Of a stretch of 36,506 nt of DNA, positions 25,409-31,960 are shown in pieces. The notes below the pieces were generated by a model. The model was not told the DNA's origin, searched no databases, and was given only the letters and a program-made list of their open reading frames with translations. Every line of letters starts with the position of its first letter. The first letter of the stretch is position 1. Both the position numbers and the translations under genes were made by a program. Origin of the DNA: an uncultured Pelagibacteraceae bacterium (GTDB lineage Bacteria; Pseudomonadota; Alphaproteobacteria; Pelagibacterales; Pelagibacteraceae); contig CACFOC010000008.1 of NCBI GenBank assembly GCA_902567945.1, positions 1 to 36,506 of the forward strand, written 5' to 3'.

Positions 25409-26166
25409 TTGTTTTTATTTATATTTAAATTTTCAAAACCTAATTTATTTAAACTAATATATGTAGATTTTAAAGCATTAAAATTTTTAAATGGACCTGC
25501 TGACAGCCTGTATTTATTATCTTTAATTTTTTTTACTGCAAGACCACTAATGTTAGCTTCATTTGATAATTTATCTTTTAATTTATTTGCTGATTCGAGA
25601 TAGTAAAAATCTGAAATTATAACAGTAAAAGAAAGTTCATTTTTTGATTTTAGCTTTTTCTGTTCCAAGTTTGTTGTTAAATCATTCATTTCAATACTTT
25701 CAACAGGTGCTTTTTCTGCTACTTTTTTTTCTTCTTCAAAAGTATTACCTTCTTTAGCTATAAAAGTTTTATTTTTTTTTATTTCACGTAATTCAACAAA
25801 AGGGTTATTTGTATTAAGTTTTAAAATTTCTGCAGCTTTTTTGCTTATAATTACATTGTATATTGATGGATATTGAGCCCTCTTAGTAACTCTTGTCTCG
25901 ATTGTGATTGAAGTTTCAGGATTTGTAATTGAAATTAAAGTATTCTTTTTAAGTTGGGAATGCATTACAGAAATGTCATCATTTTTTATCTTACTATTAA
26001 CAATTTTTTGAATATATAAATCTTCCTCGAAAATTAACGCAAATCCTGATGACGTATGATAAACCTTTTCAGGTTTATTAACTGATCTATTATTATAATC
26101 AGCACATGAATAAATTAATATAAAGATAAAAAAAATACTGAATATCTTAATGTATCTAAATTTCAT
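25405..26166 (-). CDS. Degenerate RlpA-like lipoprotein with SPOR domain
   Basis: A 253-residue envelope protein. The start at 26166 gives a clean lipoprotein signal (lipobox LIYSC, C21) and an ATGA overlap with mltB; a start 21 bases upstream would be within the mltB end. The middle region (about 35-135) aligns in outline with the double-psi barrel of RlpA, with LISITNPETSITIETRVTKRAQYP where RlpA has the VRVNDRGPF catalytic segment. The catalytic Asp is replaced and the early WYG/H motif is absent, so lytic transglycosylase activity is doubtful. Residues about 175-253 form a SPOR domain (SFTVIISDFYYLESANKL...YRLSAGPFKN) that binds denuded glycan at division sites. Neighbours mltB and the carboxypeptidase fit a septal peptidoglycan role. 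Confidence 0.75.
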   Translation of the reverse strand: MKFRYIKIFSIFFIFILIYSCADYNNRSVNKPEKVYHTSSGFALIFEEDLYIQKIVNSKIKNDDISVMHSQLKKNTLISITNPETSITIETRVTKRAQYPSIYNVIISKKAAEILKLNTNNPFVELREIKKNKTFIAKEGNTFEEEKKVAEKAPVESIEMNDLTTNLEQKKLKSKNELSFTVIISDFYYLESANKLKDKLSNEANISGLAVKKIKDNKYRLSAGPFKNFNALKSTYISLNKLGFENLNINKNK

Positions 26167-27152
26167 ATCATTTTTGCTAATGTACATACACTAATTCCAA
26201 ATCTTAAAGACCTGTTCCATTTTAAAATTTTTTCATAATTGTCAAATACTAAATACATTGGAGAGTTTGGTTTATTGTCAGGAAATATTAATGCAGCTTT
26301 ATAATTATTTTTTAATTTAGAACCATCAAGATTAACTACTCCTTTTTTGCTCCAAGAAGATATTTTTAACTTATGGGAAATCTTCCTAGCTGATGTATTA
26401 ATATATTTTTTTTTAATTTTTTTTGTTAACTTAACTTTTTTAAAACAAGGTGTATTTTTTTTCCATCCGATTTTATTTATATAATTAGCAGCAGAAGCAA
26501 GAGAATCTTTTAAGGAATGCTTCAGTTCAATTTTGCCATTTTCGTCATAATCGATAGCATAATTATTTATAGTTGACGGCATGAATTGGAAATTCCCATA
26601 AGCTCCTGCCCACGATCCATAGAGGGTGCTGGGATCTACTATTTTTTTATCAATTAAATTTAGCAATGTTAAAAGTTGAGAAGAAAAAAATTTGCTTCTA
26701 CGTTTATCATAACTTAAGGTTGCGAGAGATGAAATAATATCCATTTTACCAACATGTTTCCCAAAATTAGTTTCGATACCCCATAATGCCAATAAAATTT
26801 CTTTCTCAACATTAAATTTTTTTTCTATTTCTATAAATACTTTTTCATTTTTTTTTAATAAATTCGTGGCTTTGTCAGCTCTGCTTTTTGTAGCTCTCTT
26901 ACTTACATAAGTAATCGTGTCCTCATAAAACTCGGGTTGCTTTCTATCATACGAAATAACTTTTTCTAAAAATTTCGCATTTTTAAAAGTGATGTCGATT
27001 GTCTTTTGTGATATGCCTTTTTTAATTGCTTGTATTTTAAAATCTTCTAACCAAATTTTAAAACCAGATGATGATAATTCAGCCCATGATAGATTTAAAA
27101 AAAAAAAGACCAGTCCAATTGATAATATTAATATTTTTAATATATGAAGCAT
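26163..27152 (-). CDS. Lytic murein transglycosylase B-like (MltB)
   Basis: Cleaves glycan strands to 1,6-anhydromuramyl products. A signal peptide covers residues 1 to about 24. The catalytic glutamate is E127 in LLALWGIETNFGKHVG; SLATLSYDKRR, GSWAGAYGNFQFMPSTINNYAIDYDENGKIEL and SAANYINKIGW follow, all MltB signatures. No lipobox cysteine is evident, so this is a soluble periplasmic or signal-anchored form. It begins three bases after the SDR gene of the sugar cassette, so both modules may share an mRNA. Confidence 0.92.
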   Translation of the reverse strand: MLHILKILILSIGLVFFFLNLSWAELSSSGFKIWLEDFKIQAIKKGISQKTIDITFKNAKFLEKVISYDRKQPEFYEDTITYVSKRATKSRADKATNLLKKNEKVFIEIEKKFNVEKEILLALWGIETNFGKHVGKMDIISSLATLSYDKRRSKFFSSQLLTLLNLIDKKIVDPSTLYGSWAGAYGNFQFMPSTINNYAIDYDENGKIELKHSLKDSLASAANYINKIGWKKNTPCFKKVKLTKKIKKKYINTSARKISHKLKISSWSKKGVVNLDGSKLKNNYKAALIFPDNKPNSPMYLVFDNYEKILKWNRSLRFGISVCTLAKMI

Positions 27153-27155
27153 TTT

Positions 27156-28091
27156 CTAATAATTATTAATTATTTTTTCTTTGCTATGAGTAAAAACATT
27201 AATTAACTCTTTTATACCTTTATCAATAGAAGTGTTTGCCTTAAAGCCTTTTTTTTCAATTTTCTTATTACTTACGTAATAATCTCTTTGATCTGGGTCT
27301 TTTTTATTTTTTATAATTGTGATTTTTAAACTTTTGATTTGCCTTTTTATTCTTAAAGCAAGCATAAGTTTCGTGAGATTAGCAGATGACAAACCTAGGT
27401 TATAAATATTAGATTTTAAACGTTTAAAATTTTTTATTGAGTATATAATTCCATCAACAACATCATTTACGTGTATATAATTTCTCCTAAAGTGAGGTTC
27501 AAATAAAGTTAATTTTTTTTGATTTACAGATTTAAATACAAAATTATTAACTAAGAGATCTGTTCTCATTCGATATGAATATCCAAAAACAGTAGCAAGC
27601 CTAAAACCTATTGCATTCTTACACTTCATAACATAATTTTCCGCATTAACTTTAGTCCTCCCGTATAGAGAAATGGGATTTAAAGGTGAATTTTCATCAC
27701 AATATTTATTTTTTTCTCCAACACCATAACCAGAATTTGTAGTCAAATAAATGATTTTATTTTTTTTTGTAACATTGTTTATTAAAGTTTTGATTGAATT
27801 GAGATTTACGTTTATAGCCTCCTTCTTATTTTTTTCACAAAGTGGAGCACCAACTAAAGCAGCGAGAGGCACAATAAATTCATTATTTTTTATAAGTTTT
27901 TTCATTAATTTTTGGTTTCTTACGTCACCTTTAATGAAAATTAAATTATCATTATTAAACAAATGATTTAGTGATTTACTTGAAAATTTTAGTGTATCTA
28001 TAACTGTTACCTTGTATTTTAATTCTAAAAGTTTAGTAACTAATTTCGATCCTATATAACCTGCTCCTCCAGTAACTAATACTTTTTTCAT
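27156..28091 (-). CDS. NAD-dependent epimerase/dehydratase (extended SDR), last gene of the sugar cassette
   Basis: A 311-residue extended SDR acting on a nucleotide sugar. Cofactor site VLVTGGAGYIGSKLV; FIVPLAALVGAP; active site TTNSGYGVG (Ser-type) with YGRTKVNAE (YxxxK); FRLATVFGYSYRMRTDLLVN and FRRNYIHVNDV follow. It lacks the acid/base pair typical of 4,6-dehydratases, so it is more likely an epimerase or a reductase. It overlaps the DegT-fold gene by four bases. In a branched-sugar pathway it could reduce the keto group (as YerF does), but this is inferred. Confidence 0.82.
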   Translation of the reverse strand: MKKVLVTGGAGYIGSKLVTKLLELKYKVTVIDTLKFSSKSLNHLFNNDNLIFIKGDVRNQKLMKKLIKNNEFIVPLAALVGAPLCEKNKKEAINVNLNSIKTLINNVTKKNKIIYLTTNSGYGVGEKNKYCDENSPLNPISLYGRTKVNAENYVMKCKNAIGFRLATVFGYSYRMRTDLLVNNFVFKSVNQKKLTLFEPHFRRNYIHVNDVVDGIIYSIKNFKRLKSNIYNLGLSSANLTKLMLALRIKRQIKSLKITIIKNKKDPDQRDYYVSNKKIEKKGFKANTSIDKGIKELINVFTHSKEKIINNY

Positions 28092-29266
28092 ATTCTGACG
28101 CTATTTAAAACATTACAAATTTTAATTATTTTATTTTTTTCTAGAGATGGATAGTTACCAATATAATAACCAAAAAAATGTATGTGTTCAACCTCTTTAA
28201 AGTTTTTTAAGTTTACACTCTTAACATAGTTTTTCAAATAAGGCTGTCTTAATTGATTGCCGCCACCAGCATTTCCCCTTCTAAATTCAATTTTATTTTT
28301 TAATAGAGTTTTTTCAAATCTTTCTCTGAATTTAAAATTTTTATTTTTTAATATAACTGGAAATGCATAATTGCAACTTCCTTTAATCTTAAAATCAGTT
28401 CTATATTTTTTTTTATCAATATATTTAAGAAAAATTCTAAAATTTCTTGATCTTTTGCTATTGTTTTTATTTAAAGATTTTAACTGACTAAGTCCTATTA
28501 CTGCTCCTATTTCTGTATTTCTAAAATTATACCCAGAATATAAAAATATAAATTTTGGTGACAATTTGGGATATTTTTTAATTATTTTTCTTTCAGTAGA
28601 AATATTTCCTGTTTCCCTAGCCATTCCGTGCGAACGCAAAACCTTTATTAACTCATAAATTTTTTTATCATTTGTACAAACCATACCACCCTCGATAGTA
28701 GACATATGATGAGCATAATAAAAAGAGAAGTTTGAAATTTTTCCAAAAGTACCCAACTTCTTATTTTTAAATGTAGCGCCATGTGATTCACAAACATCTT
28801 CTATCAGAATAATTTTCCTCTTTTTCAAAAAAGATATTAATTTAGAAGACAGTCCATTAAAACCTTGAGCATGTGTCAAAAAAACCGCCTTCGTATTTTT
28901 ATTAACTTTTTTAATTATCTCTACTTCAGACATAGATAAACTTTTAGGATCTATATCTACAAAAACAGGTTTAAAATTATTTTGTATAACTGAATTAATA
29001 TCTGATACCCATGTAAGTGTAGGTAGTATTATTTCTCCTTTTCCGTAAAGTATTTTTAGAGCAGTAATTGTCAATAAATTCGCAGATGACCCTGAATTAA
29101 CAAATACACTATATTTTATGTTAAGCCATTTTGACCAAGCTTTTTCAAATCTCCTAACATTTTTTGATTGAGTTAAGACTATATTTTTTTTTTTAAGTAA
29201 GCTAATTACAGAGTTTATATCCTTCTTCGTAAAATTATTGCTCATTAGTGGATGAAAAAAACTCAT
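28088..29266 (-). CDS. DegT-fold sugar 3-dehydratase, ColD/RfbH-like (PLP lysine replaced by His)
   Basis: A 392-residue fold-type I PLP protein of the DegT/DnrJ/EryC1/StrS family. VNSGSSANLL binds the PLP phosphate and IIEDVCESHGATF carries the ring-binding Asp. At the Schiff-base position the motif is SFYYAHHMSTIEGG, so the usual lysine is H186. The same swap is diagnostic of GDP-4-keto-6-deoxymannose 3-dehydratase (ColD, H188) and CDP-4-keto-6-deoxyglucose 3-dehydrase (RfbH/E1). There is no CxC cysteine cluster, so an E1-type [2Fe-2S] site is unlikely; this and the length fit ColD better. It should remove the C3 hydroxyl from a 4-keto-6-deoxy NDP-sugar. Confidence 0.82.
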   Translation of the reverse strand: MSFFHPLMSNNFTKKDINSVISLLKKKNIVLTQSKNVRRFEKAWSKWLNIKYSVFVNSGSSANLLTITALKILYGKGEIILPTLTWVSDINSVIQNNFKPVFVDIDPKSLSMSEVEIIKKVNKNTKAVFLTHAQGFNGLSSKLISFLKKRKIILIEDVCESHGATFKNKKLGTFGKISNFSFYYAHHMSTIEGGMVCTNDKKIYELIKVLRSHGMARETGNISTERKIIKKYPKLSPKFIFLYSGYNFRNTEIGAVIGLSQLKSLNKNNSKRSRNFRIFLKYIDKKKYRTDFKIKGSCNYAFPVILKNKNFKFRERFEKTLLKNKIEFRRGNAGGGNQLRQPYLKNYVKSVNLKNFKEVEHIHFFGYYIGNYPSLEKNKIIKICNVLNSVRI

Positions 29267-29275
29267 AAAATTATT

Positions 29276-30262
29276 TCAAGTAGCATCCTTAAATATTATT
29301 CTGCTTCCTTCAAATGAAAATTTGAAAGGAACGGTAATAAATTTTTTAAAGTATTTAATAAAACTTTTTTGTTTATGATAAGGCACATAAAATAAAAAAA
29401 AACCACCTCCCCCAGCACCTAATAATTTGCCTCCCATGGCTCCTTTTTTAATAGCAGTTTTGTATATGTCATCAATTTTTGAAGTTGTTATTGATTTATC
29501 TAATTCTCTTTTTTCTAGCCAAGATTCATGTAATAAATAGGCAAATTTATCTAATTCGTTATTTAATAAAGCATTCTCACCTTCTTTAGCTAAATTTAAA
29601 ATATTTATCATGTTAGTTTTTTTTGACGATTGTAATTTGCTTATATAACTACTAGCTATGTCGTGAGCAGTTCTCTTCAATCCTGTGTAAAGTAATATTA
29701 AATTATTATCTAATCTATTAATGGTTTTCTTTTTAAGTAAAAATGGTTTTACCCTAAAACTGCCTCCTTTGTTGAAAGTAATTTTATTAAAGCCTCCGTA
29801 TGCAGCCGCTATTTGATCTTGAGAACCAACAGCTTCACGAAGTATCTTTTGTTCAAAAAAAATACTTTTTTTAGCAAGGTTCTTTTTACTAATTTTCTTC
29901 CCGCAGTATGAGTTTAATAAATTCATCATTCCTACAACAAAGACTGAGCTAGATCCCATCCCACTCATAGCTGGTAAATCTCCCTCGTAATGTAATTCTA
30001 TACCTCCTTTTATATTAAAATGTTTTAACAACTCTCTAGCAGGTTTAAGTTTAATGTTATTAAAACTTTTAACCAATTCTATATTCGACCACACAATTCG
30101 ATGCTTGTGCTTAAAAAAAGGTGGCAAGTTTTTGCATGAAAAATATATATATTTATCAATGGTCGATGATATAATTGTGCCACCATTTTTTAAATACCAG
30201 GATGGATAATCAGTGCCCCCACCGAAAAAAGAAATTCTATAAGGAGTTTTTGATATAATCAT
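29276..30262 (-). CDS. GHMP-family sugar kinase (heptose-7-phosphate kinase HddA-like)
   Basis: A 328-residue GHMP kinase. It begins MIISKTPYRISFFGGGTDYPSWY and has the ATP-binding loop LPAMSGMGSSSVFVVGMMNLL, then EQKILREAVGSQDQIAAAYGG and a C-terminal GGKLLGAGGGGFFLF. This pattern is the HddA-like subgroup, whose studied member phosphorylates D-glycero-D-manno-heptose 7-phosphate at C1; other members phosphorylate other sugars. No heptose isomerase or guanylyltransferase gene is adjacent, so the substrate is open. It sits between the PYR subunit gene (30 bases upstream) and the DegT-fold gene (9 bases downstream). Confidence 0.85.
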   Translation of the reverse strand: MIISKTPYRISFFGGGTDYPSWYLKNGGTIISSTIDKYIYFSCKNLPPFFKHKHRIVWSNIELVKSFNNIKLKPARELLKHFNIKGGIELHYEGDLPAMSGMGSSSVFVVGMMNLLNSYCGKKISKKNLAKKSIFFEQKILREAVGSQDQIAAAYGGFNKITFNKGGSFRVKPFLLKKKTINRLDNNLILLYTGLKRTAHDIASSYISKLQSSKKTNMINILNLAKEGENALLNNELDKFAYLLHESWLEKRELDKSITTSKIDDIYKTAIKKGAMGGKLLGAGGGGFFLFYVPYHKQKSFIKYFKKFITVPFKFSFEGSRIIFKDAT

Positions 30263-30292
30263 TTATTAAATATTTAAATTATTTTTATTGTA

Positions 30293-30829
30293 CTATTTTT
30301 CATTATAATAATCACCAAACTCAACCAATAATGTACTCCTGCCATCTTGTCGATTAAGAGCTTTTTTATAAGAAGGAAATATTTTACTGGGATCTTTTAA
30401 TTTTATAACTTCTATATTGGTACACATCTTTCTAACTTGATCAGTAAAATCACTAATATGTTGATGTTGTGGATGCAAAGGCCTCTGAGATCCTACACTA
30501 GTTCTTATTATAGTCTTTATTTTATATCCGTTATTAGACATAATTTTAATTTTGTCTAAGTGGTTGATAAGCTGATTCATAGCAAGAATTAAAAAATTCC
30601 ATCTTGGAAAGATACTAACAGGTATAGCACCATTTAAAGCTAAACCTGTAGTAATACCCATTTGCATCTCCTCTGCTACTGGTAGTTCTAAAAGTTTTTT
30701 TGATTTAATTTCTTTTAAAGTATTGCTCATAGAAGTACCAGGTACTTCCACTGCCTGCCCAATAAAAATAGTTTTTTTATTTTTAGCCAAATAATTCATA
30801 GATTTTTTTAATTCACTAAAATATTTCAT
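30293..30829 (-). CDS. E1-beta-like thiamine-diphosphate enzyme, PYR-domain subunit (minimal)
   Basis: A 178-residue protein matching only the pyrimidine-binding domain of 2-oxo acid dehydrogenase E1-beta or transketolase. LLELPVAEEMQMGITTGLALNGAIPVSIFPRW aligns with the PxxEqgivGxAiGxAxxGxrPv segment whose Glu activates thiamine diphosphate. RTSVGSQRPLHPQHQHISDF follows. It ends after about 180 residues, so the transketolase C-terminal domain of normal E1-beta (about 330 residues) is missing. It lies two bases after the PP-subunit gene, so the two presumably form one enzyme. In this sugar cassette it could transfer a two-carbon unit to a keto sugar. Confidence 0.8.
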   Translation of the reverse strand: MKYFSELKKSMNYLAKNKKTIFIGQAVEVPGTSMSNTLKEIKSKKLLELPVAEEMQMGITTGLALNGAIPVSIFPRWNFLILAMNQLINHLDKIKIMSNNGYKIKTIIRTSVGSQRPLHPQHQHISDFTDQVRKMCTNIEVIKLKDPSKIFPSYKKALNRQDGRSTLLVEFGDYYNEK

Positions 30830-30831
30830 AG

Positions 30832-31431
30832 TTAAAATTGTACTCTTTTTCCCGCTCCAGCATGAGGGTATTTAAGTTTGTAATGATAATACGTTACGTA
30901 TTTGTCTTTTTTTCCTTCATAACTTAATCTATTTTGATTCCAAGATTTTCTTGTATTTGTGCATACTGACATTTCATTATCTTCAATAATAAAATGGATA
31001 GGTAATTTAAAATTTCTACTGTATTTAATACATTCGTGAGCAATCCCGGTTTCAGATGTCATATCTCCCATAAAACAAAAAACTCGATTTTTACCCTTGT
31101 TTCTTTTAATTGAAAGAGCAGTGCCAACAGCAATTGGCAAAGAACCCCCAACCATAGCTGAAGAGTATATTTTGTGTTTAGGAAAACATAGCGAAATAGA
31201 TCTACAAGCTAATATTTCTTTTTTAATTTTATTTTCAGGAACTCCCTTTAATAGGCATTGATAATGAGATCTCCAACTGCAAAAAACCCAGTCATTTTTT
31301 TTTATTTTTTTAAATATCTCTATTAATTTGTTTTCATTTCCATGATAGAGATGAACTGGTGCCTTAATCTTGCCGGCATTAAAAAGTTTAGCTATATCTT
31401 CCTCAAATTTTATTAATTTCTGTTTATTCAT
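30832..31431 (-). CDS. E1-alpha-like thiamine-diphosphate enzyme, PP-domain subunit (minimal)
   Basis: A 199-residue relative of E1-alpha (usually about 330 residues). APVHLYHGNENKLI and WVFCSWRSHYQCLLKG resemble the start of E1-alpha (PVHLYxGxE...sHRxHg). The diphosphate motif starts GD at 122-123 and reaches E-D-N at 150-152 after the usual 26-27 residues, the GDG...NN motif with two substitutions. The protein then stops soon after with a basic tail (AGAGKRVQF). It is promoter-proximal in the 12-kb directon. Minimal PP plus PYR pairs are known (e.g. sulfopyruvate decarboxylase ComDE), but the sequence is E1-like. Confidence 0.8.
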   Translation of the reverse strand: MNKQKLIKFEEDIAKLFNAGKIKAPVHLYHGNENKLIEIFKKIKKNDWVFCSWRSHYQCLLKGVPENKIKKEILACRSISLCFPKHKIYSSAMVGGSLPIAVGTALSIKRNKGKNRVFCFMGDMTSETGIAHECIKYSRNFKLPIHFIIEDNEMSVCTNTRKSWNQNRLSYEGKKDKYVTYYHYKLKYPHAGAGKRVQF

Positions 31432-31532
31432 GTTTAAAATCTAATTATTGAGATGTATTTACCTCACAAAATTTATTTATCATAGTAAATTGTAAAATTA
31501 AATTGTGTGAAATATAGGAAATTCTTTAAAAG

Positions 31533-31561
31533 TTGTTTTTATACTTAAAAAAACATATAAA
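31533..31561 (+). promoter_or_regulatory. Putative sigma-70-type promoter of tRNA-Ser
   Basis: TTGTTT (31533-31538), a 17-base spacer and TATAAA (31556-31561) lie 19 bases before the mature tRNA-Ser. Spacing and position are right; the AT-rich background lowers certainty. Confidence 0.45.
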
Positions 31562-31580
31562 AACCTATAACTTGATATTT

Positions 31581-31670
31581 GGAGAGGTGGCTGAGCGGTT
31601 GAAAGCACTGGTCTTGAAAACCAGCAAAGGGGCAACTCTTTCGTGGGTTCGAATCCCACCCTCTCCGCCA
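31581..31670 (+). tRNA. tRNA-Ser (anticodon TGA)
   Basis: Class II cloverleaf with acceptor GGAGAGG / CCTCTCC, an extra arm (AAAG...CTTT), anticodon TGA at 31615-31617 in loop CTTGAAA, T-arm GGTTCGAATCC, discriminator G and encoded CCA at 31668-31670. It ends three bases before the convergent sdhE stop codon. Confidence 0.98.
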
Positions 31671-31673
31671 TAG

Positions 31674-31928
31674 CTATATATTAAAGCCTTTGAGCATAGC
31701 AGATACTTTGGTTTTCTTAATAGAGTTATTTTCTTTTTTCTCAAAATACCACTTATATAAAATCTCATCTTCTAACAGTAATAAATTTTGTAAATCCAAA
31801 AGATCAGATTCATTAAATAAGTCGATATACTTTTTAACAAAATTACCCAATAGCATATCCATTTCTTTAAAACCTCTATGAGAAGATCTGTAGATAATTT
31901 GTTTCTTTAAAATTTCTTTATTAGTCAT
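31674..31928 (-). CDS. sdhE: Succinate dehydrogenase FAD assembly factor SdhE
   Basis: An 84-residue protein that helps attach FAD to SdhA. The signature is IIYRSSHRGFKEMDMLLGNFV at residues 11-31, holding RxxHRGxKEMDxxLG with the RG pair needed for flavinylation. FNESDLLDLQNLL and EDEILYKWYFEK match the rest of the five-helix fold. It diverges from recG, a neighbour it often has in Alphaproteobacteria. Confidence 0.93.
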   Translation of the reverse strand: MTNKEILKKQIIYRSSHRGFKEMDMLLGNFVKKYIDLFNESDLLDLQNLLLLEDEILYKWYFEKKENNSIKKTKVSAMLKGFNI

Positions 31929-31960
31929 ATTTATAGTTATTTATTATATATTATAAATTA

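Noticed and set aside
31565-31768. Minus-strand open frame across tRNA-Ser
   Set aside because: It overlaps the tRNA and the 3' end of sdhE, and part of its translation is tRNA sequence; an artefact.
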